From: Symbiodinium natans
Lineage: Eukaryota > Sar > Dinophyceae > Suessiales > Symbiodiniaceae
Assembly: GCA_905221605.1 (NCBI GenBank)
Contig: CAJNDS010000358.1
Location: 323,501-387,500 of the forward strand
DNA length: 64,000 nt
Reading direction: 5' to 3'
Positions 46,792-58,700 of this stretch are shown here, piece after piece (within the stretch, counting starts at the first letter, position 1; each line of letters starts with the position of its first letter). The notes under the pieces are model-generated. The model searched no databases. It saw only the letters and a list, made by a program, of their open reading frames with translations, and had not been told where the DNA came from. The position numbers were made by a program, and so were the translations under genes.

Positions 46792-49700
46792 GATGGGTGT
46801 AGGGTTCAGGGTTTACCCTAAACCCTAAACCCTAAACCCTATATAGGGTTCCATAGGGTCAAGGAGGGTATATCGTAGAAGAGGGCATGTAGGGCTTGCA
46901 GGGCTATCAGGTTCTTGGTAAGGAATCTTACCAAGATTTGGGGACCCTATTCAATATTTCCATCTCGTAAAAGGTTGCAAAAAAAACAAGAGGGATATTA
47001 AGGTACTGAGTTTCAACAACCCCCTATCAAGAACTAGTAAGTTAACAGGTTTAGGGGGGGTGGGAACTACTTGAGCCTTGAGAATGTCCAGGCTTACATT
47101 TTGATAGGGGCTTCGGGGTTTAGGTGGTATCTTGGGGTAGTTTCATGGTCCCTTGGTCTGGACTGTTAAACCGGGACCCTGTTACACCCCTTGTATACCC
47201 TGTAAAATCCAAGGGCCCTTACATCGGAACCCTTTGAAGGAGGTAAGGGACCATATCCCTAAACCCTAAACCCATGTCTAACTACCCTTGGATGGTATTT
47301 TGGGCGTCTGGGGTTTGGGGTTTATGAGTTTTGGAAATCAGGACCTTCGATGAGGCTGCTGGGGTTTAGGGTTTATGAGTTTCCAAACCGCAACGACACC
47401 CTGTCCAGGTTGAAAGGCGTCACCCCCTAAGACCCGAGAGCCCTAAACCTTCAAAAGCACGGCCCCTAAACCCTAAACCCTCAACCCTAAACCCTAAATC
47501 TAAACCCTAAACCCTAAACCCTATAGACCCTAAACCCTAAACCCTGGTTCGCTTTTTGAGGTGGGTTTGGCAAATCCCGGCAGGACGCTGGGCGTGCTCA
47601 TCTTTGCCGCGGTCATGTGGATCTCGGAAGCCATACCCATACCCCTCACAGGCCTTAGGGTTTAGGGTTTAGGGTTTAGGGCATACCCATCCCCCTCAAA
47701 GGCCTGAAGGGATTCGGAGCACTAGCGCTGCAGTTAGTAGGGTTTAGGGTTTAGGGTTTTGGGTTTAGGGTTCTGGGTTCAGGGTTCAGGGTTCAGGGTT
47801 TCGGGTGTACACAGGGTTTAGGGCTTAGTTCAGAATTAGGGATTCCGGGGTTTGTTGCTTAGAGCTGGGTTTGTTGCTTAGAGCTGAAGACACAAGACTC
47901 TACACCCTGAACCCTGATACCTGATGTACCCTCCGGTTGTCTACAACTCGATGTGACACCCAGAAGGTCTCCACGCATCTTGGTGTTGTCAAGTACCGTC
48001 AAGTATGCCATAGTCTCGAACAACCCTAAGCCCTAAACCCTGAACCCTGAACCCTCAACCCTCAACCCTAAACCCTAAACCCTAAATCCTAAACCTATGT
48101 GTGGTCCAGGGTTGAGGATTTAGGTGTTGGGGTAGGTTCAGGGGCTTCACGCCGAGCGCAAGCTTTCTGCGGTTCTTAATGTTAAGGGATGGGCATTCAT
48201 GCGGGTAGGCACCGAAGGAGCCTTAGGGAAGCTTGCGGAGCCTTAGGGAGTAGTGGGGAGTCTGAAGGAACCTCTTGGGCTGCATACCCCCCTGGAAAAT
48301 CCTAAACCCTAAACCCTAAACCCTAAACCCCAAACCCTAAACCCTAAACCCTAAACCCTGAACCCTAAACCCTAAACCCTGAACCCTGAACCCTGAAACC
48401 TACACTAGAAAAAGCTCTCACACAGGCATGCTTGTGGGTCCAGTGCTCTTCCTCCTGGGCGTTTGCCGCCTGGGCCACTCCCTTTCCGCATCTCTGGTGC
48501 TGAGCAGGCAACCCTTTTTGTTTTTGGTCATAAAATACGTCTTTAGGGTTTGGGGGTTTAGGGTTTAGGGTTCAGAACCCAAATGCTAAAACCTTTCCCC
48601 CCTCGGACAACTCCGAGAGTGAGGCATACTTCAGCAACGTCACACTGGTCCTCTTTGGCAGCTCCTTCATCTCGATCGCGCCATGGCTTGCAGTTTGAAC
48701 TTAGGACCGTGGTCGCGGGCATGACATTAAAACATGTTCCCCCTTCTACGAACAGTCCTTAATGGGGATCATAGTACCCCCCTTTTTCATACTCCCTATT
48801 AAGGACTTCTAGTATAAGGGGGAACATCCTTGCACCCTTAACCCTACCTGCGCCCCACAAAACCCTGAAGCCCTCAAGTCCTTGATCCCCCAGAAACTCC
48901 TTATCACCCTAAGCCCTAAATCCTAAACCCTAAACCCTAAACCCTAAATCCTAAACCCTTCAACCCCCCAGACCCTAAATCTTCAACCCCTAAGACCCTA
49001 AAACCTCAGACCTCCCCACCCCCACTTTTCCTCTTCCTAAACCCTAAACCCTAAACCCTAAACCCTAAACCCTAAACCCTAAACCCTAAACCCTAAACCC
49101 TAAACCCTTTTTCTTCCGGCCGCAAGGCCATGGAGCGACACGGCCTGGACGCGCGCTTCGCCCAGGCGCAGCCGCCTTTGAAACAGAGACATGGGGGGTT
49201 TAGGGTCTAGGGTTTAGGGTTTAGGGTTCAGGGTTTAGGGTTTAGGATTTAGGGTTCAGGGTTTAGGGTTTAGGGTTTAGGATTTAGGTTTAGGGTTTAG
49301 GGTTTAGGCGTTTAGGGTTTAGGGTTTAGGGTGTAGGGTTTAGGGTTTAGGATTGAGGGATCGGGTTTTTGGGGATCAGGTTTTTTAAGGAGTATGGCCC
49401 CAAGTGAGTCCAGCGTATCAAGACAGTGTCATGATTTCGGTTGGGGTTTGGAGTTTCGGGTTTAATTAGGGTTTAGGATTTAGTTGGGCATTCAGCGCCT
49501 GAGGGCTTTGGGGTCCAAACCCCTAAACCCGAAACCCTAAACCCTGAACCCCGAAGCTTGAACTCAGGTCAGGAATCGCACCGCCTAAACTTTGAACAAC
49601 CCTAAACCCTAAGCCCTAAGCCCTGAGCCCTAAGCCCTAAACCCTGAGCGCCCGGCAGGCTCAACAAACAAGCTGAACCCTGGACCTGCTGGCTTTTAGG

Positions 49701-52700
49701 TTTGTAGGGTTTGTGGGGGCTCAGACTGTGGGGCTCTGGATTGGGTTTAGGGTTTAGGGTTTAGGGGTTAGAGGTTAGGGTTTAGGGTTTAGGGTTTAGG
49801 GTTTAGGGTTCAGCTTAATCCATGACCCATTTCCAGGGTTCGGTTCTGGTCCATATCCGATCATCCCGGCCATTTAAAAACAAGCAAAATTTTGAACCCT
49901 CAATCCGAATCTTCTCGTTCAACTTTTATTTCTAAAACTTCCAGCAGAACCTTCAGAAATTTAAGACATTTTCTTCCTGACAAGGGTCATATAGGGATTA
50001 TTACCTTTAATGGAGGGCTTCTTTAGCAAAGCGGAGTTTGAGAATGGTCCCAAATCTTCATTCCTAAACCCTAAAACCCTAAAACCCTAAAACCCTAAAA
50101 CCCTAAAACCCTAAAACCCTAAAACCCTAAAACCCCAAAACCCCAAAACCCCAAAACCCTAAAACCCTAAAACCCTAAAACCCCAAAACCCTAAAACCCC
50201 AAACCTTAAACCCCAAAACCCTAAACCCCAAACCCGAACCCGATCCCTAAGACCCCAACCCCTAAACCCAAAAACCCTTAAAACCCTTGAACAAAAGACC
50301 TCGAACCCTGGCCCCTGAACCCTAAACCTCAAACCCTAAAGCTCTTCAACAAATGAAACCTAGAACCTTAATCCTCAAACCCTGAAACTCTATAGACAAA
50401 AAACCTAACCAGAACGAAACCCGGAAGGGAACCCCAACCACCTAGGGTAAACCCTAAACCCTAAACCCTATAACCCTAAACCCTAAACCCTAAACCCTAA
50501 ACCCCAGCAGGCTGTGACCAGCTCTTCGTGGGTTGACTCGAAGCCGACGCGGATGCGCATGGCCATGATGCTGGCAGGTTGCGCCACTGGGCTTGCTAGC
50601 CCAGTGGTACCCCTTTTTTCCCCTTTGGGGTTTAGGGTTTAGGGTTTAGGGGTTAAGGGTTTAAGGGTTAAGGGTTTAGGGGTTTAAGGGTTTAAGGGTT
50701 TAAGGGCTTAATGGCCTAAGGGTTTAGGGGTTTGAAGGTTTAAGGGTTTAAGGGTTTAAGGGTTCAAGGGCTTAAGGGCTTAAGGGTTTAAGGGTTTAAG
50801 GGTTTAAGGGTTTAGGGTTTACGGGTAATCACCCTTTTCCGTTTATGTTTTTGGTTCAAGGTTCCCTTGTAACGTAACAAACCTCAAGAGAAGGGTGCCC
50901 TTATTGAAATATGGTTGTTGGGCGACCAAGCTGGGCCCCGAACCCTAGTTCAGGTTCTAGTTTTTTTTTTTTTTTTTTTCTTGGGGCGGGGTCCTTTTAG
51001 CAACTCAACTTCGAGAAGTACCCATGTTGCATGTCGTTAAGGAGCTATTCAAGGTGAAGATGGTGGACTTGAAAAGGGCGTGGTATGGAGTGTCAGGAAA
51101 CTTCATTCTTCTGCAAACAATAAGTTAGCTACCGATCTGAGATTGGCTTGCGGCCTTGCATTTGTAAGGTCAGCGTAGAGGTAGCGCCTTAGAAGGCTAA
51201 GACAAAACTCCTGACCTGAAACGAGTACAGCGTTCTCCACATGTGCAATCCTATTGTTTCGTGTTAGTCAGGCTTTCAATCTTGCTATGCCAGCAGTAGC
51301 TTAAAGCTAATAATGATGGCGAACGGTCTACAGTGATCAGCTGTCTTCAACAGATGTCTGCAGTATACACAGCATGTCGTGCTGAATGTTCCTGACTTCT
51401 CATGAGTGTTATGGATTTGCTCGAACATTCAAACTCGTATAGCCTGCCAACGTGAATAAACCAGCTGTGGCCCTTGCCCCTGGTCTTTCTGCTTTCCAGG
51501 AAACATCAGTAGTCTTAAAGGCTGGCCGAGTTCATGTCCGGAATAGTTGAACTGCCAGTCGTGTATACCTAAAAACTCTAAGCCCTCAACCCGAAACCCT
51601 AAACCTCCAGGACCAGGGCTTCCTTTATAGCCTTAAGGCGGTTTAGGGTTTAGGGCTTAGGGCTTAGGGTTTAGGGTTTAGGGTTTAGGGTTTAGGGCGC
51701 GGCCGCGCGACTGGTTCTCTGAGGTGATGTCGATGTGGGTCACGAACACAGGACCCCAGCTAGTCAGGGTTTAGGGTTTAGGGTTTAGGGTTTAGGGTTT
51801 AGGGTTTAGGGTTTAGGGTTTAGGGTTTAGGGTTTAGGATTTAGGGTTTAGGGTTTAGGGCCTGAACCGGCCCATCTCTTACTCTTGGAAGGACATGAAG
51901 GCGCCTGATATTGGGGGTTTGGGGTTTAGGGTTTAGGGTTTAGGGCATGATGCTGAAGAGGGTTTAAAGTTTACACTTCAGGTTGGAGAGGCTTGAACTG
52001 AAATCTCGAATTCGGAGCTTATGGTTTTCGAGCGCGCGCGCACCAGTGGGGGCTTCTAAGGGGTCCTGAAAGCGGTAAACCCTAAACCTCTAAACCTCTA
52101 ACCCCTAAACCCTAACCTCTAACCCCTAAACCCTAAAACCCTAAACCCTAAACCCTCAACCCTCAACCCTAAACCCTAAACCCTAAACCCTAACCCCCCC
52201 CGCCAGACCTTTGAGAGGATCGGCATACATCCTCACGCCGATCGTGTTAAAGTCCTTCGGCGCGGAGCGTCAACAGCGCCTCCAAATGCAAGCAGCCGGA
52301 TCACCATAGCCGGTAGGGTTTAGGGTTTAGGGTTTAGGGTTTAGGGTTTAGGGTTTAGGGTTTAGGGTTTAGGGTTTAGGGTTTAGGGTTTAGGGCTAAA
52401 CCCTAAACCCTAAAACCTCAACCCTAAACCCTAAACCCCGAACCCTAAACCTTAGTATTGGGGGGGGGGGGGTGGGGACGGGGGCATCCCAGGTTTAGGG
52501 CTTAGGGCTCAGGGTTGAGACGGGACACAGTACATCCTAGGGGAGGGGAAGGCGGGAGGCTTCATAAACCCTAACCCTAAACCCAAAGCCCTAAACCCTA
52601 AACGCGAAACCCATGCCGGTCCCAGGAGGGCATTGAGCTTCCGGGGTCAAAGGATGCAAGGGGTTTAGGGTTTAGGGTTTAGGGTTTTGGGCGTGGGTTT

Positions 52701-55700
52701 AGTGTTAGAGCGGGTTAGGGAGGGTTAGCATAGGGGTCGGAATAATTGCTAATCGTATCTCCCTAAGGTTCTTTCATATTTATTGTATCACAACCTCCAA
52801 ACCCTATTCTAGCTTATTGCCCCTATATTGGAGAGGTTTAGGCAGGATTCAGGAGGGTTAGGGAGGGCTACAAAGGGTATGCCGATCTCGGTTCATGTGC
52901 ACCTGCTGAGTGGCAAGAGCGTTACTCTTGAGACGGCAGAGGATGATTCTGTCGACACATTGAACCTTAGGGATACTTGGGAATATTTCTTACTTGTTGG
53001 TTACTTTAATTCCTAAGAAACAGCCAAAATCATAATTGTTGCTAGGGTTCCGAGTAGAGGAACCAGCGGGCTCAGAATGCTTTGGTGGTTGGCAAAGGAC
53101 GCCTCCTGGACTCTTCTGGCACTGCCATACCGGCAGGGGCAACGGCTAAACAGGCAAGACTGCAAAATGGTGATCTACTACTATTTGCTTAAGCCCCCCC
53201 CCCCCCCAGAAAAAGAACACTTCCTTGTAAAAGTAATGCCGGCTGTTTTGTCTTCTATGTATTATTGTTTTTATTATATCTTTGGGGGGGGGGGGGGTTC
53301 TTAAGCAAATAGTAGTTAAACAACCCTAACCCCTAAACCCTAAACCTTAAACCCTAAACCCGTTAAGCAGGCCAGACTGCACGATGGTGACGTGCTGACC
53401 CTTCAGATAAGACCTCCCCAGATCGCCGTCTCCCGGAGAGTTGAGTTGCTTGGGAGCCCCGTGGTAGCCTTTTGACAGGGTTTAGGGTTTAGGGTTTAGG
53501 GTTTGGGGTTTAGGGTTTGGGGTTTAGGGTTTAGGGTTTAGGGTTTAGGGGTGCCCTTTTGGCCATGTTGTTGGTTCTAGTCTCCGTTCTATATGAGTCA
53601 CCAACCCCAAAAAGGGTACCCTTGTTACAATCGGGTAAACCCTAAACCCTAAACCCTAAACCCTAAACCCTAAACCCTAAACCCTAAACCCTAAGCCCTA
53701 AGCCCTAAACCCTAAACCCTAAACCCTACCAAGGTTGTATGCACCTTCTGAGCAGTTGTTTGCGAAGGACGATTACCCTGCCTTTGCTGCCATCCTGGGC
53801 GATGGGTCTGTAGTCGCCTGGGGCGATCCTGATACTTGGCTTTCTTAACCCCTAAACCCTAAACCCTAAACCCTAAACCCTAAATCCTAAACCCTAAACC
53901 TAAACCCTAAACCCTAAAACCTAAAACCCTAAACCTGGCTCTTAGGACTCTAACCTTCTGGGTTTTTGTGGAAACTGCCATAAGGAGCCTAGAAGTTAAA
54001 CCTTGAGGAGGGGTTCAGAACTCGGCCAAGGAAAATGGTGGTGACAGCCATGCCGTGCAACACCGACTGAAGGACGTTCACCAGGTGCAAAGTTCTGCAT
54101 CGGCTTTTGCTGCGCTTCTAGACGATGGATCCGTCACCACCTGGGGGAGAGCTGATTGTGGTGGGGACAGCAGTGCGGTGCAAGACCAGCTGAAGGACGT
54201 GCATCTTATCCAGGCTACCTTCAACGCTTTTGCTGCACTTCTGCGTGGCGGGGCTGTGGTTACCTGGGGCCTAGCTGGTTGTGGCGATAGCAGTGCTGTG
54301 CAAGACCAGCTGAAGAACGTGCTGCACATCCAATCTTCTGTCAAGGCTTTTGCTGCACTTCTTGGCGATGGGTCTGTGGTCACCTGGGGCGATGCTGGCC
54401 ATGGTGGTGACAGCAGTGCTGTGCAAAGTCAGCTGAAGAACGTTCAACGCATCCAGGCTGCTCGCGATGCCTTTGCTGCAATCCTAGACGATGGGTCTGT
54501 GGTGACCTGGGGCCATGCCCTGCGTGGTGGTGACAGCAGTGCCGTGCAAGACCAGCTAAAGAACGTGCACAACATCCAGGCTTCTGCCTTTGCTTTTGCT
54601 GCAGTTCTTGGCGATGGATCTGTAGTGACTTGGGGTGAGGCTGCCTCCGGTGGAGACAGCAGTGTCGTGCAAGACTTGCTGAAGAAAGTGCGTCACATCC
54701 AGGCTTCCACGTGCGCTTTTGCTGCACTTCTTGGCGATGGGTCGGTAGTGACCTGGGGCGATGATGATTTTGGTGGCGACAGCAGTGCTGTGCAAGACCA
54801 GCTGAAGAACGTGCGTCACATTCAGGCTTCGATCGGCGCTTTTGCTGCACTTCTTTGCGATGGGTCAGTAGTGACATGGGGCGATGCTGGCTGTGGTGGA
54901 GACAGCAGTGCTGTACGACATCAGCTGGAGAACGTTCATTGCATCCAGGCTTCTTCTGCAGCCTTCGCTGCACTTCTGGCCGATGGGTCCGTGGTGACCT
55001 GGGGTGATCCTGACTATGGGGGCGACAGCAGTGCTGTGCAAGATCAGCTGAAGCACGTGCCTAGGTAGGCCCTTGGGACATTTGTTCGTTCCTACTGGGT
55101 CTCAGAGGATCATGATTATTGAGGAATGTTATTCAGAATGTTTTGAAAGGGCAATCCTAGGTGCAGCATATCCAAGCCTCTGATACAGCCTTTGCCGCAC
55201 TCCTGGACCATGGCTCAGTGGTGACCTGGGGCCAATATTTGGGCTACGGCAGCTCTGAAAGTGAAGAGAGCATTCAACGTTGCAAAGCGCCAGCTATTTA
55301 GTGTACGCGCCTAAACCCTTGCTCATGGTGGCGGGAGCTGTGACAGTCGCTTTTCCTGCCAAGCCGCCATGTGACAAGTCGGCAGCTGATGCAACGGACT
55401 CAACTGCCAGCTCACTCCCGAATTCCCTAAACCCTTAACCCTAAACCCTAAACCCTAAACCCTAAACCCTAAACCCTAAACCCTAAACCCTAAACCCTAA
55501 ACCCTAAACCCTAAACCCTAAACCCTAAACCCTAAACCCTAAACCCTGCCTGACCCGAAGCCGGGATCCCAGCTCGTTTAGAACAAAAAGGGTGCCGTTT
55601 TGATTCCCAGGTGACTCGATCTCGGTTGGGTCCTTGGCTTGGTAGCCCAGTGGTGGTTTAGGGTTTAGGGTTTAGGGTTTAGGGTTTAGGGTTTAGGGTT

Positions 55701-58700
55701 TAGGGTTTAGGGTTTAGGGTTTAGGGTTTAGGGTTTAGGGTTTAGGGTACTTTTATTTTATTTTTTTTTTTTTGGGGGGGGGTACTGGGTCCCCTTATAA
55801 AGTAACCAACCAAAAAAGAAAAGGTGCCCTTGTTATAGTATTGGGCTACCAAGGTGTAGGTTCGAGAGTCAAGGTTCAAACGCCCAAGGGGTCACATGAA
55901 GATAGACACTTGGGGTTTAGGGTTTAGGGTTTAGGGCCCTAAACCTACACCCCAAACCCTAAACCCTACAACCCAAACCCTAAACCCCAAACTCTAAACC
56001 CTAAACCCCAAACCCTAAACCCCAAACTCTAAACCGTAAACCCCATTCCCCTGGAATTTGTTGTTTTTTTAGGAGGGGATTCCTGAGGATGCCCAGAAGT
56101 GCACGCATTTACCGCTTTCTTTCAAGATTTAAATAAGGTTTAGGGTTTAGGGTTTGGGGTTTAGGGATTAGGGCTTAAGGAGGGTAATGTTAGGGTACAC
56201 GAAGTAGAAAAGGGCTCGCCCTTGAAAGGTTGCCGGGCACGCTTACAAGCCCAAACCCCTACGCCCCCAAACCCTGAGCCCTAAGCCCCTACGCCCTAAG
56301 CCCTAAGCCCTAGACCCTACGCCCCCCCCCCCCGCCCCCCCAAGGACCTAAAAGCGCTGGAGTCCGCAAGCTGCAACCCCGAATCCCAGGGTGTAGGGTT
56401 CAGGTGTGCAGCAATCGGCTCGTAGGTCTTGTGGGATACAAAGCCTACGTACACCCCTCCCCTGTATAGGGTTTAGGGTTCAGGGCTACCTCCCCACCCC
56501 TAGGTTCCCCCCATAATTCAGGCTATTTTTGGGGGGGAACCTGGGTGGGGAGGGGTAGTAGGGGAACCCATGAAATGAGAACACGGGATTTCAGGGTTGC
56601 ACCCCCTTTTCGGGATTCCTTTTCAACAAGATTTCATGTACTTTGGGGTGCATAAGGGGGGCTTCCCGAACCCTAAACCCTAAACCCTAAACCCTAAACC
56701 CTAAACCCTAAACCCTCAGGAAGCTGGACGATCCGGAGGAGCAGCGCTCACTGATGGGATCCCTTCTCTCGGTGGCCTACGCCTGCAACACCGGAGGTAT
56801 GGGCGCCGTGGCCGCCCTAAACCCTAGCCCTAAACCCTGAACCCTGAACCCTAAACCCTAAACCCTGAACCCTGAACCCTGAACCCTAAACCCTAAACCC
56901 TAAACCCTAAACCTGAACAAGGCCCAATCCCTTTCCTCAGCTGCTTTGTGCCCTGAAAGGAAGTGCACCTAAATAATGAGCCGTGCTCGCACGCCAGACT
57001 CGAAAGAGAATGATATAGTAGAGAAAGCAACCACACTTTCGGCCAACCCGCCAATCTTCAAACATTTTTCAGTGCGTATTACCTAGGAATTACGTTATGC
57101 TTTAGGGTTTAGGGTTTAGGGTTTAGGGTTACCTAGACATTACAGGGGTTAGGGGTTAGGGTTGAGGGTATATGCTCTAGGGTTCTGCGTTTAGGGGAGG
57201 GTCATCGGCATGGTTCTTGGTGAGTGTATTTGGGGTTCCAGGCTGATGAGTGTATGTGTTCGGTGCTTTTTCCCGATAGGCGCACTTGGCCAGACTGTAG
57301 AACTGCAGGTTCGGATTTAGCGCAGGGGGCACGCTCCGCACACTGAGCGTTCCTATGCCGGCAGGATCGATGTATGGCTGCACGTAGGGTTTAGGGTTTA
57401 GGGTTTAGGGTTTAGGGTTTAAAGAGATGGAGAGAAGTATGTGCAAGGTTGAGGGCATGCGGCTCTGCGATTTAGGGCTTAAGGCTTAGGGCCTCGGGGT
57501 TAGGCTTTGGGGTTTAGGGTTTAGGTTTTAGGGTTTAGGGTTTAGGGTTTAGGGAATGCAGCGCTGCTGAGGAACGCTGGTTGGAACTGGATCCAACTTG
57601 GTGGCCGTCACTGGGGCTGATTTGGAGTAGATGCTCAAGTTCTGTGAGCCCGCATCCTTGTATAACCTGAAGTAGCTCAATGTCTTGTGGGCCCCCTAAA
57701 CCCTAAACCCTAAACCCTGAACCCCCAAATCCACGCCAGGTCAGGTATCTCAGAGAGCTGGGTGTACACATCGACTTCGTGCAGTGGCTGGTGGTGGGCG
57801 TGACTCGGTGGTCGAAGCCCTTACCGCGTCAAGCCTAAAGCCTAAACCCTAAACCCTAAACCGTTGCTACCGCCTAAGCCCTGAACCCTAAACCCTAAAC
57901 TCACAGCCCTAAACCCTAAACCCTAAACCTTTGTTACGTAAGCCCTAAACCCTAAACGGTTCAGGGTTTAGGGTTCAGGGCTCGGTTCAGGGTTTAGGGT
58001 TCAGGGCTGAACACATCCTGCTGGGTGGTTTTACCTACGGGGTTATGGCCTAGAATGCATGCCGCAGCCCTACGAAGCCTTCTTTGGTACGGCACCTTAT
58101 TATAAAAGGACTCCCTCCCCCCCCGCAGCAACGGGGAAGCTTTTCTTTTTCGAACTACCCATATAGATAAGGAGAGTTCGGTTCTCTTTGGGGGTCCCTT
58201 TTTTTGGCACAGCACTTCAGAAAAAAATCGGGAGATGCAAGATACCTGATTACCGAATTCCCTACCCCTAAGGGTCCATGTACCTATTGTTATATACTTG
58301 GGCCCTGAAGTCCCCGCTATAGGAGGTACTTTAAGGCCTTAGTATATAATAATTAGGTGCATGGACCCTAAACCCTAGCCCTAAACCCTAAACCCTAAAC
58401 CCTAAACCCTAGTATAGTAATAATTAGGTGCATGGACCCTTATTGGAGGGGTTCAAGAGAACCCTCAACTGGGTCCACCGTTCGATGTATGCTCAAGGCC
58501 ACGGAGGTAGGGTTTTGGGGCTTAGGGTTTAGGGTTTTAGGGTTTAGGGTTTAGGGTTTAGGGTTTAGGGTTTAGGGTTTTAGGGTTTAGGGTTTAGGGT
58601 TTAGGGTTTAGGGCTTAGGGTGTGACTTCCTGCAAAGCTCCCTTTCGCACGTCTGGGGTATGTCCTTGCCTTTGTATGCACCCTAAACCCTAAACCCTAA

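Noticed and set aside
54078-54973. Reverse-strand ORFs of 101 and 197 aa
   Set aside because: Shadows of the RCC1-like tandem repeats, whose 123-bp unit keeps other frames open.
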